The translations under genes were made by a program, and so were the position numbers. Shown here piece by piece: positions 41,705 to 50,245 of a DNA stretch of 50,383 nucleotides. The DNA comes from Chloroflexota bacterium (GTDB lineage Bacteria > Chloroflexota > UBA11872 > UBA12225): positions 103,981-154,363 of the forward strand of contig JAUJOR010000013.1 in the NCBI GenBank assembly GCA_030447525.1. Reading direction: 5' to 3'. Each line of letters starts with the position of its first letter. Position 1 is the stretch's first letter. Under the pieces are notes generated by a model. The model had not been told where the DNA came from and made no database searches. It worked only from the letters and a program-made list of their open reading frames with translations.

Positions 41705-43200
41705 GTCCGGACGAGAGGGCGCCGTTCCACCGGCCCCGCCGACCGGTGGCGCAGGGTCGAGCGGGCCAGGGGCCGGTGGCGCTCCGCGGTCAGGGCACGA
41801 CCCAGGGCCCAGGTCAGCAGGGCGGCCACGCCTAGCCAGATGTACGTCCCTGCAGTGGGGTGGATAAACGAGGGGAACAGCCCCGTCAGGTCGCGGCCCC
41901 AGACGGCGGAGAGGTAGCCGAGCAGCTCGCTCCTTCCAGTAGGCTGGTTGTAGCGTAAGCGGGGAACGTCCAGCAGGAGGCGGGCGACCGACCAGCTGAG
42001 GAACAGGAGCGCGATGAATACGAGGCGGAAGCGCAGCGCCGTCCACCGCTCGAGAGCCAGCGCCAGGGGCACCACCAGCAGCGGGACGACCGGCACCAGC
42101 ATGCGCGAGGGGGGGCTGTAGGCCCCGTACCACTCGCTAAAGGCGGCGATAAAGAGGACGTACAGGCCGAGCGCGCCCATGATCGTCCCGCCCTGCCGGC
42201 CGGGCAGGCGCCGCCGGATGAGCGGCAGTCCGTAGAGGGCGACGAGATAGATGGGGGCGTACACCAGCAGCCCGAACTGCCGGTCGACCAGCAGGCCGGG
42301 GAGGCCGGCAAGGAGATTTTGCACCCCCAATGCGCCGTACTCGTCCACGGTCAGGGTGCCGCCGAACAGGCGCCAGTTCAGCAGCAACAACGCCATGCCG
42401 GCGATCCCCGGCGGCCCGAGCAGGGGCGGCGCCAGGCGGCGCAGCCGCTCGGACGTCGGACGGCCGGCGGGCAGGAGGAAGACGGCCAGCCCGGCCACGG
42501 CCAGGGCGGCGGCGAGGGGGATGTAGCGCAGGTGCAGCCAGGGGAGCAGTCCGACGGCGACACCCAGGTGCAAGGCTGCCCCACGGTGTGACTCGCCCCC
42601 CTCGCCGAGGGTCGATGCGCCGGCCCCCCGCAGAACGGCGCGCACGCCGATCACGGTGAGCAGCGCCCCGGGGATCTCGGGGTAGATCTGATCGGCGTAC
42701 AGCAACAGGGGCGACGTAAAGGCAACGGCCACCCAGGCGGCCAGCGCCGGCAGGCGGCGCTCGGTCACGTCTCGGGCCAAGAGGTACGTCTGCAGGGAGA
42801 GGGTGGCCGCAATTCCCATCATGAACACGATGGCCAACCCGTGGCCCCCCAGGCGCATGGCAGGGAGGAGGGCCAGGGGCAAGCCCAGGCCGTGCTTGGA
42901 GTACAGGCCACCGTTACGTCCGTAGACGGCATGCATGTCCTCCGGGCTACGGGCATCGCCCAGGTGATAGGGGTAGAAGGCCTGGTAGTCCTTTTGGCGG
43001 TAGTTGTTCAGCACGTCCAGATCGCCGTCACGCATGAGACTGGTGGCGATGACCAGGTAGTGGGGCTCGTCGCCGGTGATGTGGACGATGGGACGGGCGC
43101 CGTAGACCCACTGTCCCTGGAAGTACAAGGCGTAAACCGCCCAGGAGAGGGCCCACAGCAGTGGCAGCCAGGGGAAGGGCAGCCGGGCGCCGCGCCTCAT
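41701..43200 (-). CDS. GT-C type membrane protein (probable glycosyltransferase)
   Basis: Seen: 499 residues from ATG 43200, overlapping the stop of the upstream fusion gene (ATGA). The first loop IVHITGDEPHYLVIATSLMR contains the DE pair typical of GT-C enzymes; VLNNYRQKDYQAFYPYHLG and YGRNGGLYSKHGLGLPLALL follow, then ~10 TM segments. Known: this loop pattern recurs in uncharacterised bacterial GT-C proteins beside envelope genes. The last ~40 residues are Arg-rich. Both junctions (ATGA) show that it is co-translated with its neighbours. Confidence 0.78.
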   Translation of the reverse strand: MRRGARLPFPWLPLLWALSWAVYALYFQGQWVYGARPIVHITGDEPHYLVIATSLMRDGDLDVLNNYRQKDYQAFYPYHLGDARSPEDMHAVYGRNGGLYSKHGLGLPLALLPAMRLGGHGLAIVFMMGIAATLSLQTYLLARDVTERRLPALAAWVAVAFTSPLLLYADQIYPEIPGALLTVIGVRAVLRGAGASTLGEGGESHRGAALHLGVAVGLLPWLHLRYIPLAAALAVAGLAVFLLPAGRPTSERLRRLAPPLLGPPGIAGMALLLLNWRLFGGTLTVDEYGALGVQNLLAGLPGLLVDRQFGLLVYAPIYLVALYGLPLIRRRLPGRQGGTIMGALGLYVLFIAAFSEWYGAYSPPSRMLVPVVPLLVVPLALALERWTALRFRLVFIALLFLSWSVARLLLDVPRLRYNQPTGRSELLGYLSAVWGRDLTGLFPSFIHPTAGTYIWLGVAALLTWALGRALTAERHRPLARSTLRHRSAGPVERRPLVRT

Positions 43201-44960
43201 GCCCTGGCCCCCACGGCTTTGGCCCCCATAGCCTTGGCCACCACGGGCAGGCGGGGGGACAAGGCCCCGCTCGGGGCGGACCTGCCGGCGGGCGGTGGTT
43301 CCGGCCGGCGGCGGTAGACGGCGGTGAAGTGGGCGGCATAAGGCGCCCAGCGCGAGCGCTCCAACCATGCCTCCAGCGGGCCGAGAGGCCGGTATAACCC
43401 TCGGGGGGTGAAGTCTGGGAGAAAGGTGTAGTACAGCACCTGGTCGAGCGCAACGCCAGGCGCCCGGGGCGGCCGGCGGGGGTCGAGCCAGAACTCCGTC
43501 CCCAGGTCGATCCGCTTCCACAGCGGGAAGAGGTAAGCCATGTATAACCGGTAAAGGGGATTCACAGTGCTGATCTCGTGCACGAAGATCAGGCCCCCGG
43601 GGCGAACGGCGCGGGCCAGCTCGGCCAGGGCGACGTCTTGGGCGGCGCGATTGCCGGCGTGGTGCAGGAGGTTGACCGCAAAGGCGGCGTCGAACGTCCC
43701 GGGGGCAAAGGGCAGGGCCAGCACCGAGGCGGTGGCAAAGGGGCACGGGGGGCTACCTCCGGCATGGCCGCGACTCAGGGCCCTGGCGGCGGCGAGCTGC
43801 CCCGGGGCCAGATCGATCCCCGTGACGCGGTAGCCGGCGCCGGCCAGGGCAGTGACGTACCAGCCGTGGCCGCAACCGGCGTCCAGCAGGCGCGCGCCAG
43901 GGGCGATGGCCCCCTCCCGCAAGGCCCTCAGCATCAGCGCTACCTTGCGGCCGACGACTCGCTCGCGCGCCGTGGCCGACAACTGCTCGGCGTAGTCCGC
44001 GGCCAGGGCGTCGAAGTGGCTGCCGGTCACGGGGGCGGCGAGGCGCTGTCCCCACCACAGGCGCCAGCAGCCGGCGACGCCGAGAGCCGCCGTCAGCCAG
44101 ACGGTGAGGAGGCGCACCAGGACGGCTACCAGCACGGCTTGCTGGAGGGGGACGCCGTACCCCTGGAGCTTGATCAACATGGCCGTGCCCACCACCCCCA
44201 CACCGGCCGGCAGGAGGGTCAGGCCCCCGAGCAAGGTGGACGCGCTGTAGGTGCCAATGGCCTGCAGCGGCGTGACGTCCAGGCGCATCCCGCGGCACAC
44301 GGCGTAGAGGGTGAGGGAGCCGCAGAGCCAGGCCAGCACGGAAATGAGCAGGGCCACCGCCAGGTGGCCCCATGACTGCCGGGGCAGGACGATCCACATC
44401 GTCCCGGCCCCTAGCAGCCCGGCAACCCCTAACGTCCCTCCCCAGGCCGTCTCCCCGGCCAGGAAGAAGGCACTACTCCCCACCAGGCACAGGGCAATGG
44501 CGTCAAAGAGGCGCTCGGCGAGAACGGTACCGGTGGCCCGCGCCCAACCCTTCATGCGGGAGCCCTTCAAGGGCGAGCCTTTGAAGGGTGCTTCCCCGTT
44601 CCCGCTGCGGTCCCGTCGCCCCGTTGACCCGGTCGCGTCGGGCTGCGCCCGACCCACCAGCCACGTCTTCACCCCTTCGCCGGCATAGGCGGGGGTCAAC
44701 AGCATGGCCAGGCCGGCGACGAAGATCCCGGCGCTCTGGCGCATCGGCAGGCGTATCCCGCTGCGGCGCAGAAAAAACTGCCAGCGGATCAGGCGCAACA
44801 GGACGTTGGCCAGGGTCAAGGCCACCGCCGGCAGGGCAAGCCATGGGACAGCGGCGCGAGCCTGCTGCCAGACGAGGCCGGCCTCGGCCAGGAGCACCCA
44901 GGTGACCGAGCATACCCCGCCAATGGCGACGACCAGGAAAAGCGATCCGCGACTCACCAT
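43197..44960 (-). CDS. Fusion of a flippase-like (LPG synthase TM/UPF0104) domain with a class I SAM methyltransferase
   Basis: Seen: 587 residues. Residues 1-~310 are a membrane domain with about 7-8 segments (LFLVVAIGGVCSVTWVLLAE; YAGEGVKTWLVG; LPAGVGVVGTAMLIKLQGYG) matching the AglD/LPG-synthase-TM flippase-like family. Residues ~330-560 are a soluble methyltransferase: LDAGCGHGWYVTALAGAGY (SAM motif I), GIDLAPGQLAAARAL, FDAAFAVNLLHHAG and GGLIFVHEIS. ATG 44960 overlaps the upstream stop by 7 nt. Known: the two families occur separately; the flippase-like part is common beside GT-C genes in Chloroflexi and archaea. Inference: it moves or senses a lipid-linked glycan and methylates it or a cap sugar. 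The loop at residues ~100-140 is polar with short repeats (FKGSPLKGSRMKG). Confidence 0.82.
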   Translation of the reverse strand: MVSRGSLFLVVAIGGVCSVTWVLLAEAGLVWQQARAAVPWLALPAVALTLANVLLRLIRWQFFLRRSGIRLPMRQSAGIFVAGLAMLLTPAYAGEGVKTWLVGRAQPDATGSTGRRDRSGNGEAPFKGSPLKGSRMKGWARATGTVLAERLFDAIALCLVGSSAFFLAGETAWGGTLGVAGLLGAGTMWIVLPRQSWGHLAVALLISVLAWLCGSLTLYAVCRGMRLDVTPLQAIGTYSASTLLGGLTLLPAGVGVVGTAMLIKLQGYGVPLQQAVLVAVLVRLLTVWLTAALGVAGCWRLWWGQRLAAPVTGSHFDALAADYAEQLSATARERVVGRKVALMLRALREGAIAPGARLLDAGCGHGWYVTALAGAGYRVTGIDLAPGQLAAARALSRGHAGGSPPCPFATASVLALPFAPGTFDAAFAVNLLHHAGNRAAQDVALAELARAVRPGGLIFVHEISTVNPLYRLYMAYLFPLWKRIDLGTEFWLDPRRPPRAPGVALDQVLYYTFLPDFTPRGLYRPLGPLEAWLERSRWAPYAAHFTAVYRRRPEPPPAGRSAPSGALSPRLPVVAKAMGAKAVGARA

Positions 44961-46951
44961 CGTCCGCGGTATACCTCCGTCCAGGCGTCCTCGTACACCA
45001 GGTCGAGATGGTCAGCCTTGAAGAGGTAGAAGTGCCCTAGCTGGCGTCGCAGACGGTCCTCCGGGTCCTGGTGCTCCAGGTACCAGAAGTCCACCTTGCT
45101 GAGCAGGATATGGGACACCCCCGCGTGTTGCAGCCGGGCCAGGGACTCGCCGGCGGCCCCGGGCCGGACGAACCACTGCAGGAGGTTGTCGTGTGCCGGA
45201 TCAGGGATACAGCGGGGCCGGCAATACCAGATCTGGCCCCCGCCCAGAAAGAGCGCCGATCGGCCGGCGGGCACCTCGCGGTTGAGTTTGGTGATGGCCC
45301 CAAAGTCCGGCAGGCGCCGGCCCAGAAAGGCGTCCACCGGCTCGCGCCCGAAGACGACGCCGGCGGTGTCCCAGGCGCGCCCCACCTGCCAGGCGGCCGT
45401 GGCCAGGCACAGGGCGGCGACGAGCATGGCCACGACGCCAGGGGCCACAGCCCCCCAGCTCCGCGCCAGTCGTCCCCAGCTCCGCCGCCGGCCGGCTCGC
45501 CTCCCCCCCGCTTCGGGGACTGGCCCCCCCCACCTGCCTTGCTCGACCACCCGCCCCAGGGCGGCGTCCACGCCGGCGGCGCCCAGGAGGGCCAGGGCGG
45601 GATAGATGGTGAGCAGGAAGCGTAGATCCTGCCAGCCCCGCGCCCACAGGACGGCCGCGCCGGCCACTATCAGGAGCAGCCAGCGGCTCGCCGCGCCGGC
45701 CGAGCGAGGCACCAGCAGGGCAAGTGGGGCAGCCAGGGCCAGCACCGGCGGATAGGCCCCTGGGACGTGACCGAAGCGCCAGGCGTGGGCGTAGACGTTC
45801 CAGGGCAGGAGCAGCCAATCTGCCCAGCCGTGTCCTGTACCGTACTGGGCGACGAAGTAGGTGAGCTGCTCCACTCTCGTGGCGTCCCAGTCCCGTCCCC
45901 CCAAATACATCGGCCACACCGGGTTGCCCAGGACGAGGGCCTGGCGGGCGTACCACGGGGCGGCGACTAATCCGGTGGTGGCCCCGAAAACTCCCCCGGC
46001 CTGCAGGGCCGCTCGCAGCCGTCCAGCGGCGCCCGGCCGGACTGCACTTCCTCCCTTCCAGGCGAAGGTCAGCAGGGTGGCGCCCAGCACCGCCACCAGC
46101 GTCAGCGCCGAGTACTTGGTGGCCAGGGCCAGCCCGGCGCCGGCCCCGGCCAGGCGCAGCCAGGCCGGCTCCCGGGCGCCGAGGTAGAGGACGACACCGA
46201 ACAGGGCGACGAGCCCGAAGAGGACGGTGAATAGATCGATGTAGGCCCGCGTCGCCAGAAAGGAGACCAGGGGCGTAGCGGCCAGCCCGGCGGCCCCCCA
46301 GGCGGCCGGGCGCGGGCCAAAGAGGCGGGCGCCAAAGGTGTAGGTCAGGCCGCAGGCCAACCCCCCGGCGACGCCGTGCAGGAGCTGCGGGGCGCGATCG
46401 CTCCCACCGGCCAGCCCAAAGACGAACAGCATCTCCCCCAGGGCCGGGAGATTGGCCGAGAAGTTGTCTGGGATGTAGACAATCCCCTGGGCGGCCAGGA
46501 ACGCCTGGGGCGCCACCAGGTGGTACAGCAGTCCGTCGTAGTCGGTTGGCGGGGCCAGGTCCTGCACCAGGACCGCCAGGGCTAGGACGAACAAGGCGCC
46601 GCCGGTCGCGCCGGAGGCCGCCCGCCACAGGGGATCGTGGCTGGCGGACGTCCCTGTAGGGGCTGCCGCCTTCACCCCCAGCAGTCCTCGGCCGATAGGG
46701 AGGGCCACGGCGGCCAGGACCAACGGCAGCGCCAGCACCACTACCGGGGCCAGCAGCCCGCCCAGCCCCGCCAGGGTATAAAGCAAGGCCAGCAGCCCCA
46801 GGCCGGACGCGGTGGCCAGGAGCCAGCGCTCGGGCCCGTTGGCGAAGTCACTGCCCTTGAAGCCGCAGCCACGCAGCACGGCGGCACCCGCCGGCACGGC
46901 GCAGGTCACGAGCAGGCCGGTCAGGGCCACCGCCCGCAGGGGCTCCATCAC
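44954..46951 (-). CDS. GT-C type membrane glycosyltransferase (RgtA/ArnT-like)
   Basis: Seen: 665 residues (MMEPLRAVALTGLLV; either Met may be used). First-loop block PPTDYDGLLYHLVAPQAFLA and NFSANLPALGEMLFVFGLA resemble the DxxxYHL group of GT-C enzymes. ~12 TM segments; the C-terminal ~130 residues are soluble (PAGRSALFLGGGQIWYCRPR). Known: such enzymes elongate envelope polysaccharides from lipid-linked donors. It starts 3 nt after the stop of the PHP gene and its end overlaps the flippase/methyltransferase fusion, so all are in one transcript. Confidence 0.78.
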   Translation of the reverse strand: MMEPLRAVALTGLLVTCAVPAGAAVLRGCGFKGSDFANGPERWLLATASGLGLLALLYTLAGLGGLLAPVVVLALPLVLAAVALPIGRGLLGVKAAAPTGTSASHDPLWRAASGATGGALFVLALAVLVQDLAPPTDYDGLLYHLVAPQAFLAAQGIVYIPDNFSANLPALGEMLFVFGLAGGSDRAPQLLHGVAGGLACGLTYTFGARLFGPRPAAWGAAGLAATPLVSFLATRAYIDLFTVLFGLVALFGVVLYLGAREPAWLRLAGAGAGLALATKYSALTLVAVLGATLLTFAWKGGSAVRPGAAGRLRAALQAGGVFGATTGLVAAPWYARQALVLGNPVWPMYLGGRDWDATRVEQLTYFVAQYGTGHGWADWLLLPWNVYAHAWRFGHVPGAYPPVLALAAPLALLVPRSAGAASRWLLLIVAGAAVLWARGWQDLRFLLTIYPALALLGAAGVDAALGRVVEQGRWGGPVPEAGGRRAGRRRSWGRLARSWGAVAPGVVAMLVAALCLATAAWQVGRAWDTAGVVFGREPVDAFLGRRLPDFGAITKLNREVPAGRSALFLGGGQIWYCRPRCIPDPAHDNLLQWFVRPGAAGESLARLQHAGVSHILLSKVDFWYLEHQDPEDRLRRQLGHFYLFKADHLDLVYEDAWTEVYRGRW

Positions 46952-46954
46952 GAC

Positions 46955-47656
46955 CTACAGCTGCACCGTGGGGGCCAAGCCCAGCCGCTTGCGCCACTTC
47001 GCCAGGGTGCTGCCGGCATGGACGAGGGGGAAGCTCGACCGCCCGCCGACTCGTCCGGCGCGCAGCTGGGCCAGTAGCTCCTTGGGCTTGGTGGCCGGTA
47101 GCGCGTCCAGTTCTACGTAGCCGTACCCCACCTCCCAGGGGACGTGGGCGTCGCTCCCGGCGACCATCGGCAGGTCGTATTTGAGGGCGAAGGCCGCCGC
47201 CTGCCGGTTGTCCGCGGGGAACATGGTGCGGGCGTTGAACACCTCGACGGCGTCCACCAATCCCGCCAGGCGTTCAAGGGCGTCCGGCCGGATGCGCGAG
47301 CCGCGCAGGCGGTCGCAAGGGTGGGGGACGAGGACCAGGCCGCCCTGGTCGCGGATGCGCTCGATCGTCTCTTCCGGCGACAGACCGCGGGGGATGGCAG
47401 TGTGGAGAAACAAGCCAATCAGCTCCCCACTTGTGGTCTTGACCTCCTCCCCCGGGAGGATGGCCAGACTCCCGTAGCGTTCTGGGTCGCGGGCCACGAG
47501 GGCCTGGGCCTGCAGCGCCCCGCCCAGGGTGTTATGGTCGGTCACGGCCAGGGCCGCCAGGCCCCGCCGGCGGGCGGCGTCCAGCAGCGTCCCGGCAGGG
47601 CACAGGCTGTCCCGGGAGTGGCCGGTATGTGAATGGAAATCCACTCTATACGCCAT
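46955..47656 (-). CDS. PHP domain metal-dependent hydrolase
   Basis: Seen: 233 residues from ATG 47656 (MAYRVDFHSHTGHSRDS). PHP motifs: HSHTGHS (I), VTDHNTLGG (II), LPGEEVKTTSGELIGLFL, PHPCDRLR (III) and GSDAHVPWEVG (IV); all metal ligands appear present. Known: the family hydrolyses phosphoesters (e.g. RNase AM/YciV, 3',5'-nucleotide and sugar phosphates); stand-alone members beside glycan genes are common and little studied. It lies between an epimerase and a GT-C gene. Substrate unknown; a nucleotide or polyprenyl/sugar phosphate is possible (inference). Confidence 0.88.
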   Translation of the reverse strand: MAYRVDFHSHTGHSRDSLCPAGTLLDAARRRGLAALAVTDHNTLGGALQAQALVARDPERYGSLAILPGEEVKTTSGELIGLFLHTAIPRGLSPEETIERIRDQGGLVLVPHPCDRLRGSRIRPDALERLAGLVDAVEVFNARTMFPADNRQAAAFALKYDLPMVAGSDAHVPWEVGYGYVELDALPATKPKELLAQLRAGRVGGRSSFPLVHAGSTLAKWRKRLGLAPTVQL

Positions 47657-47919
47657 CGAAGTCTCAGCTCTGCGGCCTGCGGCCGGGGTCGCCAGGCGCA
47701 CCCATTCCGTCATCAGTGACCGACGTCAAGCGCTATGGTAGGAGAACTCTACGTATTCTGGCTGTGGCATGGGGGTACCGGCACATCTCCTCAAGACGGT
47801 AACGGGCTTCTACCTGGTGCGGTGCGCCGGCCGGCGATCTGGAAACCCTCGTTGCCGTAGTAAACGCCCCGGCCGGCAACTTGAGACCTGCAGCCCCGGA
47901 CCTGGGGTCCGAGACGTCT

Positions 47920-48972
47920 CTAGAGCCAGCGCTTGAGGAGCTTGAGCGCGCCCTGGTCCCAGGCAACGCGGTGGGTGATGCCGGTGGCGTTGCCCAGGCT
48001 CTCGCGATTGGCGAGGTACCAGTCGTAGGCCCGTATAAGGGCCTCGGCGTTGCTGTAGCGTGGTTGCCAGCCGAGGAAGCGCTCGATGCGCCTGGTGGAG
48101 ACATAGCTGTCCTTGTCCGCCGTGCCGTAGACCCAGCGGTAGAGGGGTGAGAGGTTGAGCATCTCCAGCGCCCGCAGGGCCGCCTTGGCCGGGAGGGCCG
48201 GGACGGGAAGGACAGCCGCCCCTGACGCGGCATGCCGGCAAAGCCGGCCCACGTCCTCGCGCACCGTCCCGTAGCGCGTCGCCCCGACGTTGAAGGACGA
48301 GTTGGCCAGGCCGGCAGGCGCGGTGGCCGCCCGCCAGATGGCGTCGCAGAGGTCGTCCACTTCCAGGAGCTGGTAGCGGTTATCGCCGGAGCCGAGAATG
48401 GGGATGCGCTTGCCGTCGTGCACCCAGTCGTAGAGGATCTGGAAGACGCCCAGCCGTCCCGTGCCCAGGAAGGTCTTGGGGCGCAGCACGGGGACACAGT
48501 AGCCGGCGGCGCGGAACTCGGTGCAGATGCGCTCAGCGGTGATCTTGCTTGTCCCGTACGGGCCGACGCCGACCAGGGGGTCGTCTTCCTCGAGGGGATG
48601 CTTATCCGGGACGCCATACACCGCCGTGGAGGAGATGTAGACGGTGCGGGGGACACCGGCGGCGCGGGCCTCCTGGAGCACCGTGCGCGTGCCGACGACG
48701 TTGGTGCTGCGGATGTCCCTCGTCTTCCACAGGGGCAGCGCGGCGGCGGCGTGGACAACCACGTCCACCGCTAGACCGTCCCTGGGACGGAGGATTCGGG
48801 CCACGACCCCGGGGTCACGGACGTCGCCGACGTGGAACTCCGTCCCGGGGGGGTACTCACTTGTGTCGGCCGTAGCCACGTCCACAATCACCGGCGTGGC
48901 GTCACGCGCGGCGCACAACGCCGCCAGGTGGTAGCCCAGGAACCCAGCCCCACCGGTGATGACGATACGCAT
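47920..48972 (-). CDS. NAD-dependent sugar epimerase/dehydratase (extended SDR)
   Basis: Seen: 350 residues from ATG 48972, starting MRIVITGGAGFLGYHLAALC with the GxxGxxG NAD-binding motif. DVRDPG, VVHAAAALPLW, the catalytic SSTAVYG and YGTSK (Tyr-x-x-x-Lys) follow, and LRPKTFLGTGR after them. Known: extended SDRs of this type epimerise or oxidise nucleotide sugars, some act on sterols. Its place next to a DPPR-synthase-type UbiA protein and GT-C genes suggests activation or epimerisation of a sugar for the glycan locus. It is separated from the PHP gene by 263 nt (47657-47919), the only sizable gap in the operon; I see no convincing gene there. Confidence 0.9.
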   Translation of the reverse strand: MRIVITGGAGFLGYHLAALCAARDATPVIVDVATADTSEYPPGTEFHVGDVRDPGVVARILRPRDGLAVDVVVHAAAALPLWKTRDIRSTNVVGTRTVLQEARAAGVPRTVYISSTAVYGVPDKHPLEEDDPLVGVGPYGTSKITAERICTEFRAAGYCVPVLRPKTFLGTGRLGVFQILYDWVHDGKRIPILGSGDNRYQLLEVDDLCDAIWRAATAPAGLANSSFNVGATRYGTVREDVGRLCRHAASGAAVLPVPALPAKAALRALEMLNLSPLYRWVYGTADKDSYVSTRRIERFLGWQPRYSNAEALIRAYDWYLANRESLGNATGITHRVAWDQGALKLLKRWL

Positions 48973-49068
48973 GGCGATCCGTACGCAGCTCCCAGTATGC
49001 ACTATGCCGTGCCTGCCCCGGCCGGCGATGCGGGGCTGGCTGCCCCCCGTGCCCCACGCCTGGCCGGT

Positions 49069-50001
49069 TCATCCGCGAGGGATGAAGTAGAGGATGGCAG
49101 CGGACGTAAGGGCCCAGAGGATGACGCAAGCGGCCATGGCCCGGTCGCGCAGGAGCACTTCCTCCGGGGAGCCCCCCTCACCGCGGGCGTGGATCAGGTA
49201 GAGGTAGCGGAAGAGGCCATAGAGCACGAATGGGATGGTCAGCATCATCGACGAGTTGCGGGGGAGGTTCTCCGCAAAAAAGGTGTACAGCATGTAGGCC
49301 ACGAGGAGGGAGGTGGTGACGACTTGCAGCAGGCTGTCTACCAGGCCGATGGTGTAGTGATCGAGCGCCGGCCGGTGGTTTGCGGCCCCGGCATGCAGGA
49401 AGATCAGCTCCTGCCGGCGCTTCCCCAGGGCCAGGAAAAGGGCCAGGAGCATCGTGCAGACGTAGAGCCAGGGGGAGATGGGGACGTCGATCACCACGGC
49501 GCCGGCCACGGCGCGCAGGACAAATCCCCCGGCCAGAGCCAGCACGTCCAGGATGACGGCGTGCTTGAGGACGGTGACGTAGATAGCCTGCAACGTGAGG
49601 TAACCGGCCGCGACGGCGGCGAAGGGGGGTGATAGAACCAAGGCGGCCACGAGACACCCGCTGAGCATGACCACGACGGCAATGGTCGCCGCGGTGGAGG
49701 TGAGCTGGCCACAGGCCAGCGGGCGGGAGCGCTTGACCGGATGGAGGCGGTCCTTCTCCACGTCCAGCAGGTCGTTGACCAGGTACACCGCCCCAGAAAG
49801 GAGACAAAACAGGAGCGTCGCCAGGACGGCGCGCACTACCTGAAGTGGCTCGTCTAGCTCGCGGGCGAACACCAGGCCGACCAGGACGACGGCGTTCTTG
49901 GGCCACTGCCGCGGGCGCATCCCTCGAAGGAGACCCCTGGCGGTCTCCGACAAACCCCTGGGCCGTACGGCCGCGCCCCCGGCGGCCGCGTGGACCGTCA
50001 T
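49069..50001 (-). CDS. UbiA-type decaprenyl-phosphate phosphoribosyltransferase (DPPR synthase homologue)
   Basis: Seen: 310 residues, about 9 TM segments. The first Asp-rich motif and neighbouring conserved stretch read VNDLLDVEKDRLHPVKRSRP; the second region is LKHAVILDVLALAGGFVLRA, then ISPWLYVCTMLLALFLALGK-R-RQEL. MRPRQWPKN at the N-terminus is also typical. Known: in mycobacteria Rv3806c joins phosphoribose to decaprenyl phosphate, the first step to decaprenyl-phosphoryl-arabinose. Inference: the organism makes a lipid-linked pentose used by the GT-C enzymes nearby. ATG 50001 overlaps the stop of the upstream flippase gene (ATGA). Confidence 0.9.
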   Translation of the reverse strand: MTVHAAAGGAAVRPRGLSETARGLLRGMRPRQWPKNAVVLVGLVFARELDEPLQVVRAVLATLLFCLLSGAVYLVNDLLDVEKDRLHPVKRSRPLACGQLTSTAATIAVVVMLSGCLVAALVLSPPFAAVAAGYLTLQAIYVTVLKHAVILDVLALAGGFVLRAVAGAVVIDVPISPWLYVCTMLLALFLALGKRRQELIFLHAGAANHRPALDHYTIGLVDSLLQVVTTSLLVAYMLYTFFAENLPRNSSMMLTIPFVLYGLFRYLYLIHARGEGGSPEEVLLRDRAMAACVILWALTSAAILYFIPRG

Positions 50002-50245
50002 CTGCGGGGCGCCCCGGCGCCGCGGGCGCCGCCTCCCAGGCGTTCCCAGACTAGCCGGCGGGTGTACGCCAGCTCCTCGCTGCGCAAGCCGGCCAGGGCG
50101 CCGAGATACACCAGCCCGGCGGCCCCGCCGCTGACCAACAGGTAGAGGAGCAAGCCGGCGCCGCGCTCGGGGGCCGGCGCCAGGGCCTCACTCACCATCA
50201 GCACGCCGGCCATCAGCAGACCGGCGGTGGGGGCGCGGGGCGGGG
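49998..50245 (-). CDS. C-terminal end of a polysaccharide flippase-like membrane protein, N-terminus lost
   Basis: Seen: a frame readable from about 50245 to TGA 49998, with two hydrophobic segments (AGLLMAGVLMV; LLLYLLVSGGAAGLVYLGAL) and a tail SEELAYTRRLVWERL followed by Gly/Arg. This looks like the last part of an MATE/Wzx-type lipid-linked oligosaccharide flippase. Upstream sequence (50246-50383) is unreadable. The stop overlaps the UbiA-type start (ATGA), so it is the first preserved gene of the operon. Family assignment rests only on the last ~70 residues and on context. Confidence 0.55.

Noticed and set aside
47657..47919. Possible small gene between the PHP and epimerase genes
   Set aside because: Frames exist but have no start with a ribosome-binding site and no family resemblance.
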